Positions 25,239 to 34,025 of a DNA stretch of 64,000 bases are shown piece by piece. The DNA lies in contig OY969553.1 in NCBI GenBank assembly GCA_963700925.1, forward strand, positions 3,782,001 to 3,846,000, in the 5' to 3' direction. The notes beneath the pieces were generated by a model. The model worked only from the letters and a program-made list of their open reading frames with translations. It had not been told where the DNA came from and did no database searches. The translations under genes and the position numbers were made by a program. This DNA is from CAWJMD01 sp963700925. GTDB taxonomy: Bacteria; Actinomycetota; Actinomycetes; Actinomycetales; CAWJMD01. Position 1 is the first letter of the stretch. Every line of letters starts with the position of its first letter.

Positions 25239-25890
25239 CCCCACCCTGCATCTCGCCGACGCTCCGTCGGTCGCCGACCTCGGCACCTACCTCAGGCGGG
25301 CAGCCCGCGCCGATCCTGGCGGTGCGACGCGCCTGTCGGTCCACGGGGCCGTCCTGGCGGCCTATGTCTGCCCGGTCGTCGGCGGAGGCGGGCCGACCGT
25401 ACTCGGGCTGCGCACCTTCTCCCTCGCCGAATCCGCCGATGCCGAGGACCTCGACGTGGTGGTCCCACTCGCCGCCCTTGCCGACCGGTTGGCACGCCCC
25501 GAGAACGGAACCGCCCTGCCTGTTCCCCCCACCACGGTCACGGGGCTGCCGTGGACCGGGATCGCGCCACCGCGGTCCGGGTGGCAGCCTGCCGGTCACC
25601 TGCCAGGAGCCGAGCTGGTGGCCACCGCTGACGCCGGCATCGCCGAGATCGCCGCGGGCTCACCGGATGTCGCGGGTGCTCCGGCCGTCGCGGCGTTGCG
25701 CGCCAGGGTCTGGGGCCGCACCATCCCGGGCCCCCATCCGGTGCCGGCCGGCTCGGCATTCGTCGCGCACGCACTGGGCTTCGTCACGACGACGGACGAC
25801 GTGGCGCTGTTCACGGCTGGTCCTTGGACCAGGCTCACGTCGCCTCGCGGCCATGTGCTGGCGCGGATGCCGCTCCTGACCGGTGGCTGA
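25231..25890 (+). CDS. Unknown protein coupled to the thioesterase
   Basis: 219 aa from the GTG at 25231, which lies within the end of the thioesterase gene. Soluble, Ala/Pro-rich, with no signal or membrane segment and no cysteine cluster. Visible stretches are LSVHGAVLAAYVCPVVGGGG near residue 40 and LGLRTFSLAE near 65, then alternating hydrophobic segments suggesting an alpha/beta fold. No known family was recognised. Tight coupling to a 4HBT thioesterase suggests a shared pathway, but there is no direct functional evidence. Confidence 0.7.
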   Translation: MADPTLHLADAPSVADLGTYLRRAARADPGGATRLSVHGAVLAAYVCPVVGGGGPTVLGLRTFSLAESADAEDLDVVVPLAALADRLARPENGTALPVPPTTVTGLPWTGIAPPRSGWQPAGHLPGAELVATADAGIAEIAAGSPDVAGAPAVAALRARVWGRTIPGPHPVPAGSAFVAHALGFVTTTDDVALFTAGPWTRLTSPRGHVLARMPLLTGG

Positions 25891-25914
25891 CCCTTCGACC
25901 GAGAGGCTGGACGC

Positions 25915-26742
25915 TCAGGCCCTCGGCGGCCCGGCCTCGATGCGCGCATGGTGCCGCGCGAGCGCGTCGTCGGACATCGACCAGTCCGACTCGACCCACC
26001 AGTTCGAACCGGCCCGCTCGTAGGCGGCCACCTTCTCGACCCCTGCCTCGTCCGGGGTGCTGACGCCCTCGGTGACGACGTCGTACCCCTCCCACGGCAG
26101 GCCGGCCTCCTCGCGCAGCTGGCGGGTGTGGCTGACGACGGTGGCCATGTCGTCGGCGGTGAACTCGTGCCCCAGCTTGCGGCCGACGATCGTGGGCAGC
26201 AGCCCGTCCCAGCGCGCCGCTCGTCCGAGCGACTTGATGGACGGGTGGGCGCCGACGACCCACACAGGCACCCTCGGCTGCTGCACGTGAGGCGGCGGCG
26301 GCGGGAAGTCCGTCGGGGTGCACTCGTAGTGCTTGCCGTGGAACTCGAACGGCTGCCCATGCATCAGCCCGTCGTAGACGGCCAGCCCCTCGTCGAGCTT
26401 CTCGGCCCGCACCTTGCGCCCCTCGTCCGTCTCGAACGCGAGCCAGCCGGGGTGCGCTGCCCCGAGCCCGACGGCGAGCTGCACCCGTCCACCCGAGAGG
26501 TTGTCGAGCGTCGCCGCCCGGCCTGCGACCTCCCACGGCTTGATGCGAGGAAGCGGGGTCAGCATCGTGCCGAGCCGGATCGTCTCGGTCGCCATCGCGG
26601 CCGCGGCGAGGGTGACCCAGGCGTCCTGGCCCCAGATGGCCTCCCACGTGAAGACCGCGTCCCACCCCGCCTTCTCGGCTGCCGCCGCCGCGTCGGCGAA
26701 CTCGCGCGGGGTGCCGACCGTGATCACCATTCCGTAGCGCAT
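25915..26742 (-). CDS. LLM-class flavin-dependent oxidoreductase (F420 type likely)
   Basis: 275 aa. Luciferase-like TIM barrel: start MRYGMVITVGTPREFADAAA, then AAEKAGWDAVFTWEAIWGQD, TETIRLGTMLTPLPRIKPWE and LDNLSGGRVQLAVGLGAAHP, all standard. The C-terminal half contains VPVWVVGAHPSIKSLGRAAR. In actinobacteria this class commonly uses coenzyme F420, but F420 versus FMN cannot be settled from the sequence. It is convergent with the thioesterase/unknown pair (24 bp between stops). The substrate is unknown. The family name is secure. Confidence 0.88.
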   Translation of the reverse strand: MRYGMVITVGTPREFADAAAAAEKAGWDAVFTWEAIWGQDAWVTLAAAAMATETIRLGTMLTPLPRIKPWEVAGRAATLDNLSGGRVQLAVGLGAAHPGWLAFETDEGRKVRAEKLDEGLAVYDGLMHGQPFEFHGKHYECTPTDFPPPPPHVQQPRVPVWVVGAHPSIKSLGRAARWDGLLPTIVGRKLGHEFTADDMATVVSHTRQLREEAGLPWEGYDVVTEGVSTPDEAGVEKVAAYERAGSNWWVESDWSMSDDALARHHARIEAGPPRA

Positions 26743-26784
26743 GCCGACAGGCTGGCACGCCCCACCGACAAGCGCCGAGCGGGT

Positions 26785-28464
26785 CTACTGGCTACGAACC
26801 CAGACCGTCGTGTCGGACGGGACGGCCCCGTCCTCGAGCGCACCACTGGCCAGCAGCAGCTCGCCCTCGGGTCGGGCGACGGGGTCGGGCCCGAAGTTGG
26901 TCAGCACGTGCACGGTGCCGTTGCGCCCGTGCACCACGTCGGCCGCGGCGTCGACCCACTCCCACCCGCCCACGCCGAGCGAGAGCTCTCGGCGAAGGCG
27001 GAGGGCCGACCGGTACATCTCGAGGGTCGAGCCCTCGACGCCGTCCTGGGCGTCCACGGCGAGCGAGCGGTAGACCTCGGGCTGGGGCAGCCACGGGCTG
27101 CCGCCGGGGCCGAAGCCCATCGTCGGTCCCTTCGACGACCACGGGATCGGCACACGGCAGCCGTCGCGACCCGCCTCGGCGAACCCCGACCGCGTGTGAC
27201 TCGGGTCCTGGCGCACGTGGTCGGGCAGCGTGGTGTGCTCGGGCAGGCCGAGCTCCTCGCCCTGGTAGACGTACGCCGACCCCGGCAGCGAGAGCATCAG
27301 CAGCGTCGCCGCACGCGCTCGACGCAGACCCAGCACGGGGTCGGGCTGCGGGTCGTCCGCCCCGATGCCGTTCGGACGGCGCTCGCCGACAGGCAGGGCG
27401 AGCCGCGTCGCGTGCCGGATCACGTCGTGGTTGCTCAGCACCCAGGTGGTCGGTGCGCCGACCGAGGCCGTGCTGACGAGGCTGGCCTCTATCACCTGGC
27501 GCTGGTCTGCCGCCCGCCACGGAGCCTCGAGGTAGTCGAAGTTGAAGGCCTGGTGCATCTCGTCGGGCCGCACGTAGCGCACCAGCCGCTCGGCTGGCTC
27601 GACCCAGGCCTCCGCCACGAGGATGCGATCGCCGTCGTAGGCCTCGAGCACCCGGCGCCAGTCGCGGTAGACGTCGTGCACTCGCTCCTGGTCCCACATC
27701 GGCGGACGCTCACCCGACCCCGTGCCGTGCAGGATCTCCAGCGGCTGCTCCCAGTCGGGGAGCCCGCCGGCCTTGACGAGGCCGTGCGCCACGTCGACCC
27801 GGAAGCCCGCGACGCCTCGGTCGAGCCAGTAGCGCAGCACGTCGTGGAACTCGGCCACCACCTCAGGGTTGTCCCAGTCGAGGTCGGGCTGCTTGCGGTC
27901 GAACAGGTGCAGGTACCACTGTCCGGGCGTGCCGTCGGGCTCGGCCACGCGAGTCCAGGCGCTGCCACCGAAGACCGACTTCCAGTTGTTCGGCGGCTTC
28001 GAGCCGTCGGTGCCCTTGCCGTCGCGGAACAGGTAGCGCGCCCGCTCCGGGCTCCCCGGGCCGGCTGCAACAGCGGCCGCGAACCACGCGTGCTCGTCGC
28101 TGGTGTGGTTCGGCACCAGGTCGACGATGATCCGCAGTCCGAGATCCGTTGCCGTGCGCAGCATCTCGTCGGCCGCGTCCAGTCCGCCGAACACCGGGTC
28201 GACGTCGCGGTAGTCGGCCACGTCGTACCCGGCGTCGGCCTGGGGCGAGACGTAGAACGGTGAGAGCCACACCGCGTCCACGCCGAGGGCCTTGAGGTAC
28301 GGCAGCCGCGAGGTGACCCCGGGCAGGTCGCCCATCCCGTCGCCGTCGGCATCCGCGAACGATCGCGGGTACACCTGGTAGATGACGGCGTCGCGCCACC
28401 ACTGGCGGTCGGAGCCGGGGGCGGACGGGGCGACGAGGACGGACGTCTCGGGAGTGGAGGTCAC
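26785..28464 (-). CDS. GH13 alpha-glucosidase
   Basis: 559 aa from the GTG at 28464 (VTSTPETS); the longer frame to 28584 has no support. GH13 catalytic regions: DAVIYQVYPRSFADADGDGM near the N terminus, VDLVPNHTSDEH, nucleophile Asp in GFRVDVAHGL, acid/base Glu in LVAEAWVEP, and transition-state Asp in LSNHDV. The protein is cytoplasmic (no signal peptide) and likely splits maltose or other short alpha-glucosides. The GTG has no Shine-Dalgarno, so leaderless translation is possible. A LacI-type operator match sits 34-45 bp upstream. malQ at 34026 would act in the same pathway. Confidence 0.93.
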   Translation of the reverse strand: MTSTPETSVLVAPSAPGSDRQWWRDAVIYQVYPRSFADADGDGMGDLPGVTSRLPYLKALGVDAVWLSPFYVSPQADAGYDVADYRDVDPVFGGLDAADEMLRTATDLGLRIIVDLVPNHTSDEHAWFAAAVAAGPGSPERARYLFRDGKGTDGSKPPNNWKSVFGGSAWTRVAEPDGTPGQWYLHLFDRKQPDLDWDNPEVVAEFHDVLRYWLDRGVAGFRVDVAHGLVKAGGLPDWEQPLEILHGTGSGERPPMWDQERVHDVYRDWRRVLEAYDGDRILVAEAWVEPAERLVRYVRPDEMHQAFNFDYLEAPWRAADQRQVIEASLVSTASVGAPTTWVLSNHDVIRHATRLALPVGERRPNGIGADDPQPDPVLGLRRARAATLLMLSLPGSAYVYQGEELGLPEHTTLPDHVRQDPSHTRSGFAEAGRDGCRVPIPWSSKGPTMGFGPGGSPWLPQPEVYRSLAVDAQDGVEGSTLEMYRSALRLRRELSLGVGGWEWVDAAADVVHGRNGTVHVLTNFGPDPVARPEGELLLASGALEDGAVPSDTTVWVRSQ

Positions 28465-28497
28465 CGCAGCAGCGTAAGGACGCCGCGGCCCGGTACG

Positions 28498-28509
28498 GAA
28501 ATCGCTTTC
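28498..28509 (-). promoter_or_regulatory. Candidate LacI-family operator GAAATCGCTTTC
   Basis: GAAATCGCTTTC matches the LacI-family sugar-operator consensus GAAAGCGCTTTC at 11 of 12 positions and lies 34 bp upstream of the alpha-glucosidase GTG. The half-sites GAAA/TTTC are perfect. A LacI-type repressor gene is not in the window, so the regulator would act in trans. Confidence 0.5.
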
Positions 28510-28545
28510 ATCGCTGCCCGCGACCCGGACGGCTCCCGATCCCAG

Positions 28546-28598
28546 TTCGCCGTGTTCTCGTGGGCGTTCATCGGGTGCGGCCACGAAAAGACGGCGAA
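28546..28598 (-). terminator. Long imperfect hairpin downstream of glbO
   Basis: An 18-bp arm at 28546-28563 (ttcgccgtgttctcgtgg) pairs with 28581-28598 with two mismatches, around a 17-base loop. It starts 24 bp after the glbO stop on the minus strand and ends before the alpha-glucosidase promoter, so it probably terminates the 33926-28622 transcripts and insulates the operator region. Confidence 0.6.
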
Positions 28599-28621
28599 TT
28601 TGCGGACCGGGACGGACGGGG

Positions 28622-29020
28622 TCAGCCGAAGGAGTTGACCATCGAGTGCGCGGCGCGCTCCAGGTAGTCCCACAGCAGCGACTCGTGCAGAGGTGCCAGA
28701 TCCAGCTCGTCCACCGCGACGCGCATGTGCTTGAGCCAGAGGTCGCGAGCGTCGGGGGTCACCATGAAGGGCGCGTGCCGCATCCGAAGGCGTGGGTGGC
28801 CGCGCTGGTCGCTGTACGTGGTGGGCCCGCCCCAGTACTGCTCCAGGAACATCCGGAACCGCTCCTCGGCGGGGCCGAGGTCCTCCTCCGGGTACAGCGC
28901 CCGCAGGTCGGGGTCCGAGGCGACGCCCTGGTAGAAGCGATGGACGAGCCGGTGGAACGTCTCGTGACCGCCGACCTGCTCGTAGAAGGTCGGCTGGTGG
29001 CCTGGTGCGGTGGTGCTCAC
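28622..29020 (-). CDS. glbO: Group II truncated haemoglobin (trHbO)
   Basis: 132 aa, GTG start overlapping the upstream gene's TGA (GTGA). All group II haem-pocket residues are visible: Tyr30 (B10, RFYQGV), Tyr43 (CD1, ALYPEEDL), proximal His82 (F8, RMRHAPF), Trp95 (G8, RDLWLKHM). The stretch FLEQYWGGPTTYSDQRGHPR is nearly as in Mycobacterium tuberculosis GlbO. It binds O2 and may have peroxidase or NO-scavenging activity. It is coupled to an NAD-epimerase/DUF2867-like gene. Confidence 0.95.
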   Translation of the reverse strand: MSTTAPGHQPTFYEQVGGHETFHRLVHRFYQGVASDPDLRALYPEEDLGPAEERFRMFLEQYWGGPTTYSDQRGHPRLRMRHAPFMVTPDARDLWLKHMRVAVDELDLAPLHESLLWDYLERAAHSMVNSFG

Positions 29021-30591
29021 CCGTCCATCTTCTCAGGATCGAGGGAGCCCGATGGACCTGGCGGCTGCTGCGAGGGTCCCCACTGTGCTGGTTCGTTGCG
29101 GGACGCCACCTTCTCGGCCTCTCGTGCGATCTGTCGCTGCATGCCGCCGAAGACGACGCCGTGGAACGCCCACACAGCCGCCCAGTAGGCGTGGCCGGCC
29201 AGGCCGTGGGGATGGAATAGGGCGCGCTGGCGGAACACCGTGCCGTGCTCACCCGGGCTGGCGTCGTGGTCGACGACCAGCTCGAGCCAGGCCAGCCCCG
29301 GCACCCGCATCTCGGCCCGCAGCCGCAGCAGCTTCAGGTCCTGGATCTCCTCCACGCGCCACCAGTCGACAGCGTCGCCTACGGAGAGATCGAACGGGTG
29401 GCGCCGTCCGCGTCGGAGCCCCGGGCCTCCGACGAACCGGTCCACCCACCCACGGACGCGCCATCCCAAAGGCCATGAGTACCAGCCGTTCTGGCCGCCG
29501 ATGCCCTCGATCACGGCCCACAGCTGCTCGGGTGCCGCATTGACCACCGTTCGGCGCTCGTCGACGTACAGCGAGCCGCCGGCCCAGTCCGGGTCGCTCG
29601 GCAAGGGGTCACTGGGCGCGCCGCGGGTCGCCGCCGAAGCCCAGGACGTGTCGACCTCGAGGTCCTTCACCTTGGCCAGCGCCAGCTCGACCGCGCGCTC
29701 GAAGCCGGTCAGCCCGCCGTCGGGGTCGGGAACGTGCTCGGCGATGTCGTGCTCGTGGCACACGACCTCGTGCACCAAGGAGTCGACGAGTGGCCGTGCG
29801 ATCGAGTTGGGCACGGGGGTGACGACCTGCACCCACAGGCTGGAGAGCCGGGGCGTGAGCACCGGAACCGGAATGATGCGCCTCGGGGGTAGCCCGGCCA
29901 CGCGCGCGTACCCGTCCATCATCTGCCGGTAGGTGAGGACGTCTGGCCCGCCGATGTCGAACGCACGGCTGACCTCAGGCGGCATGGACGCCGACCCGAC
30001 GAGGTAGTGCAGCACGTCGCGCACGGCGATCGGCTGGATGCGCGAGCTGACCCAGCGCGGCGTGGTCATCACCGGTAGCCGCTCGGTCAAGTAGCGCAGC
30101 ATCTCGAAGGACGCCGAGCCCGAGCCGATGATGACGGCAGCCTGGAGTGCGGTCGTCGGGACGCCACTGGTCAGCAGGATCTCGCCCACCTCGCGTCGCG
30201 AGTCCAGATGGTCGCTGAGCTCCTCCTGGTCCGGGTGCAGGCCACCGAGGTAGACGATCCGCCCGACCCCCGCGTTTCTGGCTGCCGTCGCGAACGTGCG
30301 GGCGGTGTGCCGGTCGCGCGACGCGAACCGCCGCCCGGTGCCGAGCGCGTGGATCAGGTAGTACGCGACGTCGACACCCTCGAGGGCGACGGCGGCCTGG
30401 TCGGGCTCGCTCGCGTCGGCCTCGATGACCTCGACCCGGTCGAACCACGCGCGGTCGTGCAGGCGGCGGGGGTTCCGCGCCATCACCCGTACCCGGTATC
30501 TCGCATCCAGCAGGCGCGGCACGAGCCGTCCGCCGATGTAGCCGGTGACGCCGGTGACGAGAACCAGCGGGGCACGGGTGTCGGAGGGCAC
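29017..30591 (-). CDS. NAD(P)-binding epimerase fused to DUF2867-type domain
   Basis: 524 aa in two parts. Residues 1-310 form an atypical extended SDR/NmrA-like Rossmann domain: LVTGVTGYIGGRLVPRLLDA cofactor loop, AYYLIHALGTG, VGRIVYLGGLHPDQEELSDH. Residues 340-500 match the SRPBCC-like DUF2867 fold (RRTVVNAAPEQLWAVIEGIG, then NGWYSWPLGWRVRGWVDRFV and FHPHGLAGHAYW). Such fusions are common in actinobacteria and resemble YdhA/YbjT-type proteins; their function is undetermined. The last four bases overlap glbO (GTGA), so the two are translationally coupled. Confidence 0.85.
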   Translation of the reverse strand: MPSDTRAPLVLVTGVTGYIGGRLVPRLLDARYRVRVMARNPRRLHDRAWFDRVEVIEADASEPDQAAVALEGVDVAYYLIHALGTGRRFASRDRHTARTFATAARNAGVGRIVYLGGLHPDQEELSDHLDSRREVGEILLTSGVPTTALQAAVIIGSGSASFEMLRYLTERLPVMTTPRWVSSRIQPIAVRDVLHYLVGSASMPPEVSRAFDIGGPDVLTYRQMMDGYARVAGLPPRRIIPVPVLTPRLSSLWVQVVTPVPNSIARPLVDSLVHEVVCHEHDIAEHVPDPDGGLTGFERAVELALAKVKDLEVDTSWASAATRGAPSDPLPSDPDWAGGSLYVDERRTVVNAAPEQLWAVIEGIGGQNGWYSWPLGWRVRGWVDRFVGGPGLRRGRRHPFDLSVGDAVDWWRVEEIQDLKLLRLRAEMRVPGLAWLELVVDHDASPGEHGTVFRQRALFHPHGLAGHAYWAAVWAFHGVVFGGMQRQIAREAEKVASRNEPAQWGPSQQPPGPSGSLDPEKMDG

Positions 30592-30600
30592 CCCTCAGTG

Positions 30601-31725
30601 TCAGGTCTTGTCGGTCTCTTCGCGCGTCGACTCCACGGCCTCGCCGGCCCCTTGCGCAGATCCGGCGCGCTCGTCGCGCATCCACACGGTGCGCTGCGGG
30701 AACGGGATCTCGATGCCTGCCTCGTCGAAGGCCGCCTTGATGCGGCTGCGCAGCTCGCGCGCGACCTTCCACTGCTCCAGCGGGACGGTCTTGACCACCA
30801 GCCGCACCACCACCGAGTCGGCCGAGAGCGCCTCGACGCCCCACACCTCGGGGTCCTCCATCACGAGCGGCGACCAGTCCGGGTCGGCGTGCAGCTCGGA
30901 GCCGACCCGGGCCAGGATCTCCTGCACGCGCGGGATGTTCTCGTCGTACGCGACACCGACGTCGAGCACGGCACGGGCCCAGCCCTGCGACTGGTTGCCG
31001 ACCCTCTGGATCTGACCGTTCGGCACGTACCAGACCGTGCCGTCCAGCGACCGCAGCCGCGTGACGCGCAGCCCGACCGACTCGACCGAGCCGGTGGCCT
31101 CGCCCAGGTCGACGACGTCGCCGACCCCGTACTGGTCCTCGACGATCATGAAGAGGCCCGACAGGAAGTCCTTGACGAGCGTCTGCGAGCCGAAACCCAG
31201 TGCTACTCCGAGGATTCCAGCGCCTGCGAGGAGCGGCCCGATGTTGAGACCCAGCTCGGCCAGGATCATCAGGATCACGACGATCGCGATCACGCCCGTC
31301 GCGACGCTGCGCAGCACCGTGCCCATCGTGGTGGCGCGCTGCACCCGTCGCTCGTGGCCCAGCGGCGTCGCCTCGAGCAGTGAGGTGTACCGGCTGGAGC
31401 GTCGCCGGGCTCCCGAGCCGCCCGGCGCCCACCGATCCTCCGAGACGATCCGGTCGACGACCTTCGCGATCGCCTGGTGCACCAGTAACCGCGCCAGGAA
31501 TCCGACGACCAGGATCAGCAGGATCTGCAAGGGCGTGCCCACGAGCAGCTGAGCCCACTCGCCGGCCACGCCGCTGCCGGTCCAGTCGGAGACGAGGGAG
31601 CAGATCCTGGCGCCTTCGTCGCAGGCCTCCGACGCCCTCTCGAGCGGGTCCGACTCGATCACGCTCTCGCTCGGGTCGGGGGTCGGCGTGGAGCCGAGCT
31701 GGAGAAGCAGGCCTACAGCCGTCAC
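30601..31725 (-). CDS. Small-conductance mechanosensitive channel (MscS family)
   Basis: 374 aa, GTG start overlapping the upstream gene by GTGA. Membrane segments are near 60-85, 135-155 and the pore helix 160-185 with the MscS pattern LLAGAGILGVALGFGSQTLV and KDFLSGLFMI. The beta domain follows (VGDVVDLGEATGSVESVGLR), then the C-terminal alpha/beta domain (EIPFPQRTVWM). The N terminus (1-55) is longer than the E. coli channel's and soluble; the tail is charged and disordered. It releases osmolytes on hypo-osmotic shock. Coupling to a peptidase gene is unexplained. Confidence 0.93.
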   Translation of the reverse strand: MTAVGLLLQLGSTPTPDPSESVIESDPLERASEACDEGARICSLVSDWTGSGVAGEWAQLLVGTPLQILLILVVGFLARLLVHQAIAKVVDRIVSEDRWAPGGSGARRRSSRYTSLLEATPLGHERRVQRATTMGTVLRSVATGVIAIVVILMILAELGLNIGPLLAGAGILGVALGFGSQTLVKDFLSGLFMIVEDQYGVGDVVDLGEATGSVESVGLRVTRLRSLDGTVWYVPNGQIQRVGNQSQGWARAVLDVGVAYDENIPRVQEILARVGSELHADPDWSPLVMEDPEVWGVEALSADSVVVRLVVKTVPLEQWKVARELRSRIKAAFDEAGIEIPFPQRTVWMRDERAGSAQGAGEAVESTREETDKT

Positions 31726-33926
31726 GGAGCAACCACCAGCCCCGTGTGGTGTGCGGCGAAGGCCAGCGTGTCGGCGGTCAGCTCGATCGACCGCGACACG
31801 GCTCGGGCGCCGTGGCCGACGTCGGCCTCGCGGCGAAGGAGGACCGGCCGCGTGTCACGGTCGCCGGAGGTGGCGTGCTGGAGGGCTGCCGCCAGCTTGC
31901 GGGCATGGAGCGGATCGACGCGAGAGTCGCTGTCGAAGACCGTGAACAGCGTCGCCGGGTACTCGGTGCCCTCGGTCACGCGGTGGTAGGGCGAGTAGCC
32001 CAGCAGCCACTTCAGCTCCTCGGGGTCGTCGGCGTCGCCGTACTCGCCGGTCCACGACACCCCGAGCCCGCGCTGCTGGTAGCGGACCATGTCGAGCAGC
32101 GGTGCCGAGCAGATCACCGCGGCCAGCAGGTCGGGTCGCTGGGTCAGCGCCACGCCGACCAGCAGTCCGCCGTTCGACCCGCCCGACACGGTCAGCTGTG
32201 CCGGCGTGGTCCAGCCGCCGTCGACGAGAGCCTCTGCCGCAGCGTGGAAGTCGTCGAAGACGTTCTGCTTGGTGCCCAGCATGCCGGCGCGGTGCCAGGC
32301 CTCGCCCTCCTCGCCGCCGCCGCGCAGGTTCGCGATGGCGTAGACGCCCCCCGCCTCCACCCACGTCAGGAGGCCGGCCGAGAACCCGGGCGTGAGCGAG
32401 ACGCCGAAGCCTCCGTACCCGTACAGGATCGTGGGTGCCGTCTCGCGTGGCCGCCCGTCCGCGTCGAGGGCGTCCGTGCGGGCGATCACGAACATCCGCA
32501 CCGTCGTTCCGTCGGCACTCGTGAACTCCAGCTGGCGGGCCTGCGCGGGTGGGACGGCAACTGCCCCAGGAGGACTCGCCCACAGTGAGACCGCCGCGTC
32601 CCCCTCGCCGGCTGCCGCCACCGTGGCGTCGTAGCGGTACACCTGCGAGACCGTGGTGTGGTCGGTGTACGTGAACCACACCTCGTGGCCACCCTCCGGT
32701 CGCCCGACGAGGCCGCCGAGGGAGCCGAGGCCGGGCAACGACATGCGGCCGACCTCCGTCCCCAGATCGAGGGTGTGCTCGGTCACCGACGAGACGGCGT
32801 GCTCCGTCCATTCCACGAGAAGCCTTGGTGCGGAGCCCATTCCGGGACCGTCCAGCACCGCGTAGTCCTCGAGCACCGCGTCGTCCCGCTCGGGAACCAG
32901 CTCGCGCCAGTGCTCGGGGGCCGGTGACGTTGGGTCGGCAACCGCCAGCCGGCCACGCGGCGCGTCGAGGTCGGTCGCGATGTACAGGCGGCCGTCACGA
33001 CCGACGTGGGCACCCGTGCGGGCGTCGAGGCCGACGGTCACGTCCATGAGGACGGGAGCCGCGGGGTCGCTGTCGGCGAGGTCGGCGAGCCAGACGTCGT
33101 TGCGCGGGTTGGTTCCCTCGGCGGCGCTGATCACCAGCCACCGTCCGTCCCACGACACCGAGGCCCCGTAGTACGAGGTGATCGGACGGCCGGCGCCGAA
33201 GATCTCGACGTCGGTCTCGGGGTCGGAACCGACGCGGTGCAGGTACACCCGGCGGTGGTACTGGGTCTCGTCAGCCGGCACGAGATCGTCTGCCAGGCGG
33301 CGCACGTAGTAGTAGGCCTCGCCACCGACCAGCCAGCCGACGGGCGAGTAGCGGGCCCGGTCGATCGGCCCGTCCACGATCTCGCCGGTGGCGACGTCGA
33401 TGACCCGCAGCACCGACTCCTCTCGGCCTCCCTCGGACAGCTGGTACGCGAGCAGGTGACCTTCCTTCGAGGGCTGCCAGGCATCGAGCGTGGTGGCGCC
33501 CGACGGGTCGAGGACCATCGGGTCGACGAGTACTCGCTCCACCACGGCGCCGCCGTCCTCGGGGCTCGCGGGCTCGGCGACCAGCAGCTGGGCGTGCTCC
33601 TGGTCGGCAGTCCTGCGGACGAAGAAGCGACGGTCGCCGCGCCAGATCGGCGGTCCCACGACGCCGGCACCCAGCAGGTCGCGGACCCTCGCGGCGAAGG
33701 GCTCACGAGCCTCCCAGCGGCGACGGTGCGCCTCGAGCAGGGCGTCCTGCGACGATGCCCACTCCACCGTGCGGGGGTCGCTCGCGTCCTCGAGCCATCG
33801 GTAGGGGTCCGGCACGCGAGCCACCGGAGCCCCAACCGGCAGGTCCTCGACCAGGTCGAGGCGCTCGGCGCTGGGGTACTCGGCCAGCGTGGTGTCAGCC
33901 GGTGCGGTGGCATCTAGTTCGGTCAC
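31722..33926 (-). CDS. Prolyl oligopeptidase family serine peptidase (S9A)
   Basis: 734 aa; GTG start. A seven-bladed beta-propeller precedes the alpha/beta-hydrolase domain. The N-terminal signature is VPDPYRWLEDASDPRTVEWA. The hydrolase domain contains YGYGGFGVSLTPGFSAGLLT, RGGGEEGEAWHRAGM and the catalytic Ser584 in VSGGSNGGLLVG. The Asp of SDSRVDPLHARK and His705 in DVGHGARAV complete the triad. No signal peptide, so it is cytosolic and cleaves Pro-containing peptides. Coupled to mscS through a 4-nt overlap; divergent from malQ, about 100 bp apart. Confidence 0.93.
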   Translation of the reverse strand: MTELDATAPADTTLAEYPSAERLDLVEDLPVGAPVARVPDPYRWLEDASDPRTVEWASSQDALLEAHRRRWEAREPFAARVRDLLGAGVVGPPIWRGDRRFFVRRTADQEHAQLLVAEPASPEDGGAVVERVLVDPMVLDPSGATTLDAWQPSKEGHLLAYQLSEGGREESVLRVIDVATGEIVDGPIDRARYSPVGWLVGGEAYYYVRRLADDLVPADETQYHRRVYLHRVGSDPETDVEIFGAGRPITSYYGASVSWDGRWLVISAAEGTNPRNDVWLADLADSDPAAPVLMDVTVGLDARTGAHVGRDGRLYIATDLDAPRGRLAVADPTSPAPEHWRELVPERDDAVLEDYAVLDGPGMGSAPRLLVEWTEHAVSSVTEHTLDLGTEVGRMSLPGLGSLGGLVGRPEGGHEVWFTYTDHTTVSQVYRYDATVAAAGEGDAAVSLWASPPGAVAVPPAQARQLEFTSADGTTVRMFVIARTDALDADGRPRETAPTILYGYGGFGVSLTPGFSAGLLTWVEAGGVYAIANLRGGGEEGEAWHRAGMLGTKQNVFDDFHAAAEALVDGGWTTPAQLTVSGGSNGGLLVGVALTQRPDLLAAVICSAPLLDMVRYQQRGLGVSWTGEYGDADDPEELKWLLGYSPYHRVTEGTEYPATLFTVFDSDSRVDPLHARKLAAALQHATSGDRDTRPVLLRREADVGHGARAVSRSIELTADTLAFAAHHTGLVVAP

Positions 33927-34025
33927 GGACGCCCACTCTAAGGCGGTGCGGCAACAGGCCCCCGCGTGCCCTGTCTGGCAGGATCGCCAGCGTCAAAGGA
34001 CCCCACCCCGCAACGGAGCGCCTGT

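Noticed and set aside
25948..28263. A 771-codon plus-strand frame
   Set aside because: Antisense to the LLM oxidoreductase and the GH13 enzyme, whose motifs are perfect; no fold or start signal in the plus frame.
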